From contig NZ_CP081870.1 of assembly GCF_022170785.1 (NCBI RefSeq), forward strand, positions 2,220,001-2,284,000: a stretch of 64,000 nt of DNA, given 5' to 3'. This stretch comes from Rossellomorea marisflavi. Lineage in GTDB: Bacteria > Bacillota > Bacilli > Bacillales > Bacillaceae_B. Positions within the stretch are counted from its first letter, which is position 1. Each line of letters opens with the position of its first letter. Positions 33,031 to 44,618 of this stretch are shown in pieces. The notes below the pieces were generated by a model. That model did no database searches. It was not told the origin of the DNA and saw only the letters and a list, made by a program, of their open reading frames with translations. The position numbers and the translations under genes are program-made.

Positions 33031-34152
33031 ATGAATCGTAAAAAACAAATCAACCTAAAAAAGTGGATACTCTACATTGCTTTAATTGTACTATGCGTTA
33101 CGTCCATCTACTTTGTACACCATAATGAAAACTATTATGATCGACCGATTGCGGAAGTGACCGATGTGAAAGTGACCGGTACACGGGATATCACCGACAC
33201 CAATGGGAACAAAGATAGGCTGCATGAACAGGAAGTCCATGCAACGGTGAAGAACGGTCCAGAGAAAGGAAAAGACATTCTCTTAAGCAATACGTTCTCG
33301 ACCTCCAAGGCGTATGATCAAGAATACAAACCGGGAAATGACTTGTTTGTCTCTATCAACAATCCAGATGGACAGGGTCAATTAAAGGGGTCCATAGATG
33401 ACGTAAAGCGTGACACATCCCTCATCATCATCGCATGGGTTTTCATTTTCCTAATGGTCCTGGTCGGAAAGCGCCAAGGGTTCTATTCTCTCGGAACCCT
33501 TTGCATCAATGCCGTCATCCTTTCATTCGCTCTTGATATCTATTTGAGCAATGACCGGATCGGATTGCTTGCAGCTTGCGGTTTGGCTGTCGTCCTGTTC
33601 AGTTCCATCTCGCTCCTGTTGGTAAACGGGTTTAACCGGAAAACCTATGCCGCGGTCATTTCCACGCTGGTCGCCACGTTTGTGACCTTGGTCATCAGTT
33701 TCATTGTCATCAAATCTACAGCAGCAAACGGGCTCCGTTATGAGGAGATGCAGTTTCTGACCAGGCCGACCGAGACCGTATTTATGGCTGGGATACTTGT
33801 GGGCTGTCTAGGTGCCATCATGGATGTGGCCATTACTCTTTCTTCATCCATTTTCACCCTCTATGAAAAGAATCCTTCAATCAGTACAAAGGCATTAAAA
33901 GATGCTGGCTTGGAAATCGGACGGGACATCATGGGGACGATGACAAATATCATGTTTTTTGTCTATATCAGCGGTGCTATGCCCATGCTGATTCTCTATT
34001 TCAAGAATGCCTCACCGCTTGGTTTCACTTTGTCGATGAATCTCTCTTTGGAGCTTGCCCGTGCCCTGACGGGTGGGATTGGCATCGTCCTTGCAATACC
34101 CATCGGGATAGCCGTCTCCATCTATTTTGTCAATAAGAGGAGGGCCGTATAA
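33031..34152 (+). CDS. YibE/F family membrane protein (long, with extracytoplasmic domain)
   Basis: The 373-residue protein has an N-terminal anchor (residues 11-28), an outside domain of about 110 residues (VTDVKVTGTRDITDTNGN, EVHATVKNGPEKGKDILL) and a YibE/F membrane domain with about seven segments (LMVLVGKRQGFYSLGTL, GCLGAIMDVAITLSSSIF, GRDIMGTMTNIMFF). The family has been proposed to be a transporter, but its substrate is unknown. GGAGTG and GGAA lie upstream of ATG 33031. The stop shares one base with the next YibE/F gene. Confidence 0.87.
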   Translation: MNRKKQINLKKWILYIALIVLCVTSIYFVHHNENYYDRPIAEVTDVKVTGTRDITDTNGNKDRLHEQEVHATVKNGPEKGKDILLSNTFSTSKAYDQEYKPGNDLFVSINNPDGQGQLKGSIDDVKRDTSLIIIAWVFIFLMVLVGKRQGFYSLGTLCINAVILSFALDIYLSNDRIGLLAACGLAVVLFSSISLLLVNGFNRKTYAAVISTLVATFVTLVISFIVIKSTAANGLRYEEMQFLTRPTETVFMAGILVGCLGAIMDVAITLSSSIFTLYEKNPSISTKALKDAGLEIGRDIMGTMTNIMFFVYISGAMPMLILYFKNASPLGFTLSMNLSLELARALTGGIGIVLAIPIGIAVSIYFVNKRRAV

Positions 34153-34928
34153 TGACTGTTCAATTCATCCTTGCTGTCATTCTCTTTATACTCATGACGG
34201 CTGTGGGAGGTAAAAAAGGGGCGCGATCCTTTGTTGCCCTTTTTCTCAATTTCACCGTGCTGATCCTTTCAATCATCATCATGAACAACCCGGGAGCCAA
34301 TCCTGTCGTCATCACCTTATTTGCTTCCGCACTGATCAGTTCCATCACGTTATTCTACATCAGCAGATGGGGAACCAAGACGATCACTGCTTTCCTTGCT
34401 ACCATTGTGACCACTTGCATCCTTCTCGTCTTTATCCTTTTGTTTACAAATCAGGCGATGATTCAGGGGTTCGGGGAAGAAGAAATTGAAGAACTTGCAC
34501 CATACTCTCTTTATGTAGGGGTGGACTTCGTCAAGATCGGTGCAGCCATGATCCTCATGAGCACGATCGGAGCCATCATCGATCTGACCATTGCCATATC
34601 CTCTCCCATGCAGGAAATAAAGCATCATAATCCGGATATTGATCGCCGTTCTCTTTTTGCATCTGGGATGAGTATCGGTCGTGATATTCTAGGGACAAGC
34701 GCGAATACGCTATTCTTTGCCTTCTTTGGAGGATATATGGGCCTCTTACTATGGTTCAAGGATTTGAAGTACTCACTGGGTGAGATCGTCAATTCGAAAG
34801 TGTTCAGCTCTGAAATGATCTTCATAGGCTCCTCTGCCATCGGCATGGCCCTTGCCATTCCCATCACTGCTGCCTTAACGGCTTATTTCCTTGATAAAAA
34901 GAAGCTAGGTAGGAATAGATCCTATTGA
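34152..34928 (+). CDS. YibE/F family membrane protein (short)
   Basis: The 258-residue partner consists only of the membrane domain (VGGKKGARSFVALFLNF, STIGAIIDLTIAISSPMQE, GRDILGTSANTLFFAFFGGY). The conserved DLTIAISS and GRDILG blocks repeat those of the longer upstream protein, so the pair probably forms a heteromeric complex. TAATG overlap implies coupled translation. The ending KKKLGRNRSY is a typical cytoplasmic tail. Confidence 0.87.
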   Translation: MTVQFILAVILFILMTAVGGKKGARSFVALFLNFTVLILSIIIMNNPGANPVVITLFASALISSITLFYISRWGTKTITAFLATIVTTCILLVFILLFTNQAMIQGFGEEEIEELAPYSLYVGVDFVKIGAAMILMSTIGAIIDLTIAISSPMQEIKHHNPDIDRRSLFASGMSIGRDILGTSANTLFFAFFGGYMGLLLWFKDLKYSLGEIVNSKVFSSEMIFIGSSAIGMALAIPITAALTAYFLDKKKLGRNRSY

Positions 34929-34961
34929 ATGAATGAGTGTTCCCTAAACATCATCTTCATA

Positions 34962-34993
34962 AAAAAAAGCCCCGTATATGCACGGGGCTTTGC
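34962..34993. terminator. Terminator between yibF and the PAS-STAS gene
   Basis: AAGCCCCGT and ACGGGGCTT form a 9-bp stem. The run of T lies on the minus-strand side, favouring use by the PAS-STAS gene. Confidence 0.8.
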
Positions 34994-35072
34994 TATGTGT
35001 TTGAGCAAGATGTACTATCAGTATTCCCTATATAATTTGATTTAATCATATTATAGTTTGATTATCACAGAT

Positions 35073-35843
35073 TCACGACGTCTGGACCTCATGCTTGACT
35101 TCCAGGATATCCAAGGCTTCTTTGACGCTCCCTGTAACAGGCAGGCTTGAAAGATCGATATCCAGGTTCAATGCTTCGAGTACGAGCTCGGGGCGCAGTC
35201 CCGTTATGAATGTGCCGACCCCAAGAAGTCCCAATACATAATGAACTTTAAACAGCGTGTCAATCACAAGATTATCCACAGAATACATACCGGAGAAATC
35301 GATGATCAGGTGTGTAATCTGCTGCTCCCTGACTTTTACCGGAATGAGATCCAACAGGGCCACTGCTTTATCATGATCAATCTTTCCTGTTATCGGAAGG
35401 ATGGCGATATCATCAAGCAAGGGGACGATAGTCGCAGATAGTTCATTGATTTCCTTGATCAACTCAACCTGCCTTTGATTGGCTTCGCGTTTCCATCCTA
35501 TATCGCGTATGTAGGACTGAATTGCCTGTTTGCCTGCCACAGTGACAGGGTGGCAATACAGTTCAGCTTCGACCGTGGTACCGTCCATACGATAAAGAAG
35601 CTCTTCAATGACCTCAGCCGGTTTGCTATAGGCAGACTGGATCCGTTCTTTTATTGCCTCCCTCGATGAATCCTGGAATATATCAAGGGGACTCAGACCG
35701 ATAACCCCTTCCTTCGTCGTCCTGAAGAACGATTCTGCTGCACGGTTGATATACAGGATCTGATAATCTGTATGGATGATGACAGGCTCGAGTGAATATT
35801 CGATGACCTCTCGATAGTCTATAGTGGATATGGCTTCACTCAC
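35073..35843 (-). CDS. PAS-STAS domain protein (RsbR-like co-antagonist type)
   Basis: The 256-residue protein has a PAS domain (about 8-115: EYSLEPVIIHTDYQILYINRAAESFF, EGVIGLSPLDIF) and a C-terminal STAS domain (about 145-250: LDDIAILPITGKIDHDKA, ITHLIIDFSGMYSVDNLVID). STAS proteins of the RsbR group are stressosome parts; a PAS instead of a globin-like N domain suggests a redox or light-type input. GTG 35843 is chosen because AAAGGAG lies 8 bases upstream; the frame stays open to 35894. It is a lone gene; no rsbT or rsbU lies near. Confidence 0.83.
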   Translation of the reverse strand: MSEAISTIDYREVIEYSLEPVIIHTDYQILYINRAAESFFRTTKEGVIGLSPLDIFQDSSREAIKERIQSAYSKPAEVIEELLYRMDGTTVEAELYCHPVTVAGKQAIQSYIRDIGWKREANQRQVELIKEINELSATIVPLLDDIAILPITGKIDHDKAVALLDLIPVKVREQQITHLIIDFSGMYSVDNLVIDTLFKVHYVLGLLGVGTFITGLRPELVLEALNLDIDLSSLPVTGSVKEALDILEVKHEVQTS

Positions 35844-35933
35844 GTTCCTCACTCCTTTTTCCTCAACGATACAGGTTATCGTAAGACCACGCAAGGAAGT
35901 TCCCTCGGTTTCTCATTTTATTATGAAGGTGCT

Positions 35934-36055
35934 TGCTATGAAACGCGTTTCATATCGTAGTATAAATGATGGGAGGTGTAGCCATGCCTCCCGGGCTCAT
36001 ATTAAAAGCGTGACCCTGAACAGGGGCGTGATTGATGATATGGGCTTTTTTAAGC
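35934..36055 (+). other. Hairpin-rich element, possible small RNA or 41-residue gene
   Basis: The stretch holds a perfect palindrome ATGAAACGCGTTTCAT (35938-35953), GGGAGG paired with CCTCCC (35971-35992), a CCCT/AGGG hairpin, and an outer stem GCTCATAT/ATATGGGC closed by TTTTTT near 36046-36051, a terminator shape. An AAGGTG at 35926 precedes ATG 35938, which opens a 41-codon frame ending at 36063. GGGAGG also precedes a nine-codon frame at 35983. I cannot tell RNA from peptide, and the downstream gene has its own promoter. Confidence 0.4.
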
Positions 36056-36080
36056 TTATATAGAATATGAATCAATTTGT

Positions 36081-36109
36081 TTGAATATTATGTAAAATTA
36101 TTGTATAAT
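36081..36109 (+). promoter_or_regulatory. Sigma-A promoter of the IDEAL-domain gene
   Basis: TTGAAT (36081-36086), 17 bases and TATAAT (36104-36109) form a near-consensus vegetative promoter 28 bases upstream of the start. Confidence 0.7.
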
Positions 36110-36136
36110 AGAAAAAAGGTCAAGGAGCTGATAGTC

Positions 36137-36352
36137 ATGAAGAGGCATTTGTTGAACTCACCGCAGTCTGATGAAAGCAGTATCCACTCTTTACTAGCTG
36201 AAATGATCCTGGACGAGGCTCTGCTGAATTTCCGTAAAGAGAAGATTGAACAGGAAATTGACCGTGCGCTATGCGAGAAAAACAAAGACGATTTTCTACG
36301 TTTGTGTAAAGAATTAAATCAACTCCATCGACAATACGGTTATACAATGTAG
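36137..36352 (+). CDS. Small IDEAL-domain protein
   Basis: The 71-residue protein contains LLAEMILDEALLNFRKEKIEQEIDRAL and FLRLCKELNQL, the IDEAL motif found in small Bacillus proteins such as YozD and YpiB. The role of the domain is not firmly known. ATG 36137 is chosen for the AAGGAG 9 bases upstream; the frame continues to 36077 without a site. It is monocistronic, with its own promoter and terminator. Confidence 0.8.
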   Translation: MKRHLLNSPQSDESSIHSLLAEMILDEALLNFRKEKIEQEIDRALCEKNKDDFLRLCKELNQLHRQYGYTM

Positions 36353-36374
36353 TATACATCCCGCGTCATTAATA

Positions 36375-36416
36375 AGGGGCAATCTCATATGAGATTGCCC
36401 CTTTGCTGCTTTTTTC
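36375..36416 (+). terminator. Terminator after the IDEAL gene
   Basis: GGGGCAATCTCAT and ATGAGATTGCCCC form a perfect 13-bp stem with no loop bases spare; TTTGCTGCTTTTTT follows. Confidence 0.85.
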
Positions 36417-36450
36417 CCTTTTTTCGATACCATTGCTGTTATGGGTGTAA

Positions 36451-36499
36451 ACAAAAATCCGAAACCTCCCCATATAATAGGGAGGTTTCGGATTTTTAC
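36451..36499. terminator. Strong terminator after the glucose dehydrogenase operon
   Basis: AAAAATCCGAAACCTCCC and GGGAGGTTTCGGATTTTT form a perfect 18-bp stem around CATATAATA, close to the gdh stop. It is bidirectional in sequence. Confidence 0.92.
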
Positions 36500-36502
36500 T
36501 AT

Positions 36503-38144
<1,642 letters not shown>

Positions 38145-38161
38145 AAGGTCATTCCCCCTTT

Positions 38162-38788
38162 TTATTTCCAGAACGTTATATCATTAACGGGCAAGCGGTA
38201 AGAAGGATATCCTTCATCAGCTGCTTTACCCATGGATATGAGCATGATTGGAACGTAACGGTCTTTGTCGAGTCCGAATTCTTCTGCGATAATGTCTTTC
38301 TCATAGCCGCCGATCGGATTCGTGTCGTAGCCGTGGGCACGTGCCACGAGCATCAGCTGCATGGAAACAAGTCCTGCATCGATCAGTACTACATCTCGTA
38401 GATCATTCTCAAGTTGGTTATCATAATGTGCTTTGATTTTCCCGAGCTGCATGTCTTTGATGTCCTGGGGCATATAGCCGAGCTCTACCGCTTTGTCATA
38501 AATGGCATCGGCATTCTCGATATTCTTCATATCTCCGAAGACAGCCACGACGGCTGCTGACGTGTTTACTTGTTCTTTATTGAATCGTGCCATCTGAGCA
38601 AGCTTTCCTTTCCCTTCCTGTGTATCGACGACCATGAATCTCCAGGGCTGCATATTCACGGAAGAAGGAGCGCGGCTAGCCTCGGTAAGGATCTGCTCCA
38701 TTTCGTCACGGCTGATCTTCACTTCCGGATCATACCTCTTGATGGAGCGTCGGTTTAATACAATATCATTGAAATCATTAGGTTTCAT
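38162..38788 (-). CDS. Nitroreductase family protein (YodC/YdgI-like)
   Basis: The 208-residue FMN-dependent nitroreductase shows NRRSIKRYDPEVKISRDE with the FMN-binding Arg-Arg-Ser, EASRAPSSVNMQPWRFMV, and NPIGGYEKDIIAEEFGL near the end. Such enzymes reduce nitro-compounds and quinones with NAD(P)H. ATG 38788 has AAAGGAAC upstream; the frame extends to 38827 without a site. It is the first gene of the operon, with repeated TTGA-N4-TCAA sites in its leader, so induction by electrophiles or quinones is plausible but inferred. Confidence 0.88.
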   Translation of the reverse strand: MKPNDFNDIVLNRRSIKRYDPEVKISRDEMEQILTEASRAPSSVNMQPWRFMVVDTQEGKGKLAQMARFNKEQVNTSAAVVAVFGDMKNIENADAIYDKAVELGYMPQDIKDMQLGKIKAHYDNQLENDLRDVVLIDAGLVSMQLMLVARAHGYDTNPIGGYEKDIIAEEFGLDKDRYVPIMLISMGKAADEGYPSYRLPVNDITFWK

Positions 38789-38831
38789 GTGTGATGTTCC
38801 TTTCTTGGTTGAGAGTAAATTTCGCAATTAA

Positions 38832-38967
38832 TTGATGGGTCAATAATTGATACATCAAACACTATAAAACATTTAAGCGTTCGATGCAAGAGAAGAGCTC
38901 ATATGAAAATATTCCCCTGATTTCAAGGATATTTCATCTCATTTCCCTTCAATCGTTGACACGTCAA
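38832..38967 (-). promoter_or_regulatory. Promoter with three TTGA-N4-TCAA operator-like sites
   Basis: On the minus strand TTGCAT (38889-38884), 17 bases and TATAGT (38866-38861) form the promoter. TTGATGGGTCAA (38832-38843) and TTGATACATCAA (38847-38858) lie just downstream of the -10 at the start site, 15 bases apart. TTGACACGTCAA (38956-38967) is about 70 bases upstream. Shared form is TTGA-N4-TCAA. The regulator is not encoded nearby. Confidence 0.6.
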
Positions 38968-39129
38968 TTAATATAAACCATCATGGATTGCATTTCAAGT
39001 GATGTGTTTCACAAACATTTTTCTAGGTGCTGTTAGTATTTCCTCGCCCATGTTTCTTATCATTGCTCACATATGTTTTCCTAAATGGTAAAATAGGGAT
39101 CTGGACACTAGGAAAAGGAGCCCTGAATC

Positions 39130-40044
39130 ATGAAAAAGATTATTATTGGAGGAACAGCCTCCTTACTGGGCATCGGTATCGCAGTCGGTACCTACCTGTT
39201 CGAAACCGCTCCCTCTACCCACTTGCCATCAGAAATAGGAACGCCTCCGGAGCAAAAATCTCCTCCGGAAAACGACGATACCCTTCAACCGATTGAATCA
39301 AATGGTCCTATTGGGTACGCCCTGGCAGGTGAGCTCAAAATCACCTATGATGACGGAGAGCATTGGTCACGCGTACCGGTCGGAATAGAAAGCCTTTTTG
39401 CCGGGGAATACAATGGACAGGAGAACGAGCTGATCGAACACAGCTTTTACCTATCAGACGATCGCTCCGCCTTTCTATATGTAGAAGGAGCGGACAATCA
39501 ACGTGTAAAGCTGCTCTATTCCCTTGATCGAGGAGATACATGGAAAGTTGCAGATATAGACGGAACGATCGCTCCCCGCTTCAGGAAAGTGGATTTCCTC
39601 AATGAAGCTGACGGCTATGTCGTGTATACCGGAGAGAGGACCATGTCCTCGGAAGCAACAAAGGTATTTCTGACGCATGACGGGGGAGAATCATGGAAGG
39701 AGGTGCCCCATCCGGATCACTATCGTCTGCTGTACGACGGTAATTTCATTGATGAGAAGACCGGTTTTTTATCTTATGGGATCCTAAATCCTGAAGAACC
39801 CGACCTTTATGTCACCCAAGATGGGGGACAGTCCTGGGTGTCGGCGAGCATTGAGATACCCGATGAGTACCATCTCATCTTTACCACTGCTGAAACTCCT
39901 TATATAGAGGGTAATGACTTGGTTCTGTTGGTAAATCAGGGATCCAGCGGCGATTACAAAGGTGGGAAAGTGAAAGGGAAATTCATTTCGGAGGATAATG
40001 GCCTCTCTTGGTCGTTCCAACACGAGGTGTATGCAGATGAATAA
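39130..40044 (+). CDS. Membrane-anchored Asp-box (BNR) beta-propeller protein
   Basis: The 304-residue protein has an N-terminal membrane anchor or signal (KIIIGGTASLLGIGIAVGTYLF), a Pro/Glu-rich linker, and five Asp-box repeats: TYDDGEHWSRV, SLDRGDTWKV, THDGGESWKEV, TQDGGQSWVSA and SEDNGLSWSF, regularly spaced at about 50 residues. These mark a sialidase-like or YCF48-like propeller. No catalytic sialidase residues can be assigned, so it is probably a structural or sensing surface protein. It overlaps by 8 bases the next gene and forms a pair with it. Confidence 0.75.
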   Translation: MKKIIIGGTASLLGIGIAVGTYLFETAPSTHLPSEIGTPPEQKSPPENDDTLQPIESNGPIGYALAGELKITYDDGEHWSRVPVGIESLFAGEYNGQENELIEHSFYLSDDRSAFLYVEGADNQRVKLLYSLDRGDTWKVADIDGTIAPRFRKVDFLNEADGYVVYTGERTMSSEATKVFLTHDGGESWKEVPHPDHYRLLYDGNFIDEKTGFLSYGILNPEEPDLYVTQDGGQSWVSASIEIPDEYHLIFTTAETPYIEGNDLVLLVNQGSSGDYKGGKVKGKFISEDNGLSWSFQHEVYADE

Positions 40045-40885
40045 AAGGAAGCAGGTTATGGGATGGTGTTGTTTTGCCCTTTCGGTTATTCTCTTCCTCT
40101 TCCAAGGACTTTATTTGATCCTCCACTTAAGATGGAGGGTTGAATATGCAGACAATCGACTTTTCTATCTCATGACCATTTTCATTGTGGTTTGCGCAAC
40201 TGTGGCCCTGATTGTCCTGATGGACCTGAAAAAGAATGGAAAATCACTGCTTTTAGTGATTGCCATCGTAATCATCCTCTTGCACGGGGTCCTTTCGTTT
40301 CGGCACTCGAGAGCTGTCAGGGAATTGGTTTCCCTTTCACCTGATTGGAAGACATATTTTGTGTTGAAACAAGATCGCCTTTCGGGTAAGACCGACTATT
40401 ACAGACCCTATTATGGTCCATTTGTCCAAGCAAAGGTAACGCTCCCTTTTTCAATGAAAGGAGATGCGAAGATAAAATGGATTGAAGATGATATTGTCGC
40501 AGCAACCTACCACGCAGAAGATGGGTCTATTCATCAATTCATCGGCACATTCGGAGATCGTGGTCAAGGTTCCTCCTACACGAATGTGGCACTATCCATT
40601 CAGGGAACATGGAAAGGCGAAGATTTTATTCTTACTAGCACCACTGAGGGTCTCACCGTTAAGCATGGTGATGAAGTCGAACGCTTTTCATGGGAGAATA
40701 TCGTGCAGTTCGGTACCCTGGCTGTCGTGCTGACTGAGAATGACGAAGCCAGATGGACGGTCGCCTTAGGGGGAGATTTCATCAGCCATGAGAATGACCC
40801 TGCCCCTCCTTCCGGCTCTATTTACCTTTACGAAGCTATCGATGGAAGCACTGAACCGGTTCCCCTTACTTTATCTTCTCCTTGA
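40037..40885 (+). CDS. Membrane protein paired with the Asp-box protein, function unknown
   Basis: The 282-residue protein has three hydrophobic segments (about 7-30, 42-62 and 70-88) followed by a soluble beta-rich domain of about 190 residues (KTYFVLKQDRLSGKTDYYRPYYGPFVQAKVTLPF, STTEGLTVKHGDEVERFSW). No family is recognised. ATG 40037 has GAGGTG upstream and overlaps the previous stop, so translation is coupled; ATG 40031 is an alternative. It ends at a terminator. Confidence 0.7.
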   Translation: MNKRKQVMGWCCFALSVILFLFQGLYLILHLRWRVEYADNRLFYLMTIFIVVCATVALIVLMDLKKNGKSLLLVIAIVIILLHGVLSFRHSRAVRELVSLSPDWKTYFVLKQDRLSGKTDYYRPYYGPFVQAKVTLPFSMKGDAKIKWIEDDIVAATYHAEDGSIHQFIGTFGDRGQGSSYTNVALSIQGTWKGEDFILTSTTEGLTVKHGDEVERFSWENIVQFGTLAVVLTENDEARWTVALGGDFISHENDPAPPSGSIYLYEAIDGSTEPVPLTLSSP

Positions 40886-40939
40886 CCGTTGCATATGAAT
40901 GGCTGATTTTTAGTTGATAACCTTATAGCTTTTTCACTA

Positions 40940-40984
40940 ACCCCATAAAGGTGACCCTTCCCCTCCCCTTTATGGGGTGTTTCT
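40940..40984 (+). terminator. Terminator after the membrane-protein pair
   Basis: CCCCATAAAGG and CCTTTATGGGG form an 11-bp stem with a 15-base loop; TGTTTCTCTC follows. Confidence 0.75.
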
Positions 40985-41047
40985 CTCTCCCTTAAAAGAA
41001 ATGTTCACCCATTCATAGTTACCGCTTTCTTTCGGGAACAGCCTGGC

Positions 41048-41075
41048 TTATAATAGTAATTAAGAATGATTCTAA
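41048..41075 (+). promoter_or_regulatory. PerR/Fur-type boxes in the katG promoter
   Basis: TTATAATAGTAATTA (41048-41062) and TAAGAATGATTCTAA (41061-41075) each match the PerR box TTATAATnATTATAA at 11 of 14 positions and overlap by two bases. TATAAT of the first box (41049-41054) is the likely -10 element. A metal-dependent repressor bound here would block katG until peroxide is present. Confidence 0.65.
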
Positions 41076-41100
41076 TTTTCAAATTTTTCACAAATTATGA

Positions 41101-43359
<2,259 letters not shown>

Positions 43360-43363
43360 TTGG

Positions 43364-43393
43364 TCTCCTGCCTCCAGGGGCAGGATTTTTTTT
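43364..43393 (+). terminator. Terminator after katG
   Basis: TCCTGCC and GGCAGGA form a 7-bp stem with short loop; TTTTTTTT follows. Confidence 0.85.
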
Positions 43394-43412
43394 GGTCATT
43401 TCACAAAAGGAG

Positions 43413-43613
43413 ATGAAAAGCCATTACAGTTGAATATGAATGGATCGGCACTGGGGAAGAACAACTCGTGAACGAGACGGGAATCGGATGTTCTTACTAT
43501 GAGTGGCGTTCCTTATGTGAATATCTTGCCGGCGACTACCGCATTTTGTTGTATCACCGCCGATCAAGTGATTGAATGCCTTCTGAAAAACAAAGAAAGT
43601 GGTGCATGGACAT
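43413..43613 (+). pseudogene. Fragment of an alpha/beta hydrolase gene
   Basis: ATG 43413 starts MKSHYS and stops after a frameshift. In another frame EYEWIGTGEEQLVNETGIG, then YYEWRSLCEYLAGDYRILLYHR and, in yet another, TADQVIECLLKNKE follow. These match the first 60-80 residues of alpha/beta hydrolases (strand, oxyanion loop, YHR). The nucleophile elbow and the rest are absent. It is a decayed remnant between the katG terminator and the next gene. Confidence 0.55.
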
Positions 43614-43634
43614 GATGTCCTGCACCACTTTTCA
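43595..43634 (+). terminator. Terminator after the hydrolase remnant
   Basis: AAAGTGGTGCA-GGAC and GTCC-TGCACCACTTTT form a long hairpin followed by CATTCTT. Confidence 0.7.
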
Positions 43635-43706
43635 TTCTTATTACCTGGTGAATACCCTGGTCTCACTCAGCCATACTAAGAAAAACGATTGAAAGCAGAT
43701 GATTTC

Positions 43707-44435
43707 ATGAGAAAGCTGGTAGTGATGATGTCAATGATGGCCCTTTTTGTGCTTCCGACTCCGGCAGATGCCAAGCAGGTAGAGAGAAGCATGGCGGAAC
43801 CGAGGGGAGAGGTCATCTGGGAAGTTCCCATGGCTTTCAAAAAAGTAGCCCTCACATTCGATGATGGGCCCCATCCTCTTTATACCGCTCAGATCCTCCA
43901 GATTTTGAAATCCTATGATGCAAAAGCGACATTCTTCCTCACTGGCGAGCGGATCAAACGCTTCCCTGATCTCGTGAAAAGAGAAGTGAAAGAAGGACAC
44001 GAAATCGGAAATCATTCTTTTTCTCATCCGAACTTCGGCTCGCTTTCTTTGAGGGATATCGAAAAAGAGATATCCACTACGGAAGAACTTCTGCTCCAAT
44101 TCCAGCCGGGCACCCAGCCAAAGTTGTTCAGGCCGCCAGGAGGCGACCTTTCCATACCTGTGCTGGGCTTGATGAAAGAAATGGATTTAATGCCGATCCT
44201 CTGGTCGTGGCATCAGGATCCGAGAGATTGGGCAGGACGTTCAAGCGAGGCCATTTCAGCCCATGTTCTTGATAATATCCACAATGGAGACATCATCCTT
44301 CTACATGACTCCGGTGGAAATCGGGAGGAAACCGTTAAAGCGCTGAAAACAATCTTATCCACGTTGACTGAAAAAGGGTATCAGTTTGTCACCGTACAGG
44401 AACTGATGGAGACGGATCCGGTATTCGGCTTTTGA
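43707..44435 (+). CDS. Secreted polysaccharide deacetylase (NodB domain)
   Basis: The 242-residue protein has a signal peptide (MRKLVVMMSMMALFVLPTPADA) and one NodB domain: ALTFDDGPHP (catalytic and metal Asp pair), HEIGNHSFSHPNF with the H-x3-H metal ligands, RPPGGD, WSWHQDPRDWAGR, and IILLHDSGGNREETV near the end. It should remove N-acetyl groups from peptidoglycan or another cell wall polymer. The start at 43707 has only a weak site (GAAAGCAGATGAT), and TTG 43689 is not better. It is a single gene. Confidence 0.87.
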   Translation: MRKLVVMMSMMALFVLPTPADAKQVERSMAEPRGEVIWEVPMAFKKVALTFDDGPHPLYTAQILQILKSYDAKATFFLTGERIKRFPDLVKREVKEGHEIGNHSFSHPNFGSLSLRDIEKEISTTEELLLQFQPGTQPKLFRPPGGDLSIPVLGLMKEMDLMPILWSWHQDPRDWAGRSSEAISAHVLDNIHNGDIILLHDSGGNREETVKALKTILSTLTEKGYQFVTVQELMETDPVFGF

Positions 44436-44502
44436 GGTAATGGGCATCTCTCTCAAAGAAAGATCATAAAGCATTCTACCTCAGGAAGGCATTCATTGAT
44501 CT

Positions 44503-44533
44503 TACCGCCTAAGAAATACTTCGGTTTTTTTAC
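44503..44533 (+). terminator. Weak terminator after the deacetylase
   Basis: ACCG and CGGT enclose CCTAAGAAATACTT and are followed by TTTTTTT. The stem is short. Confidence 0.35.
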
Positions 44534-44548
44534 CTATACAAAAAACAA

Positions 44549-44584
44549 TCAAAAACCACGACGTTGTCAACGCGTGGTTTTTGA
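44549..44584. terminator. Bidirectional terminator between the deacetylase and the DJ-1 gene
   Basis: AAAAACCACG-ACG and CG-CGTGGTTTTT form a stem of at least 10 bp around TTGTCAA. Confidence 0.85.
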
Positions 44585-44618
44585 CTACTAATCTAACTCC
44601 CCTGAATGGCTTTTCACT

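Noticed and set aside
35938..35953. Catabolite-response (cre) site
   Set aside because: ATGAAACGCGTTTCAT has the length and outer bases of a cre site, but the centre is G|C in place of the required CG, so CcpA binding is not supported. It is kept as an unexplained palindrome.
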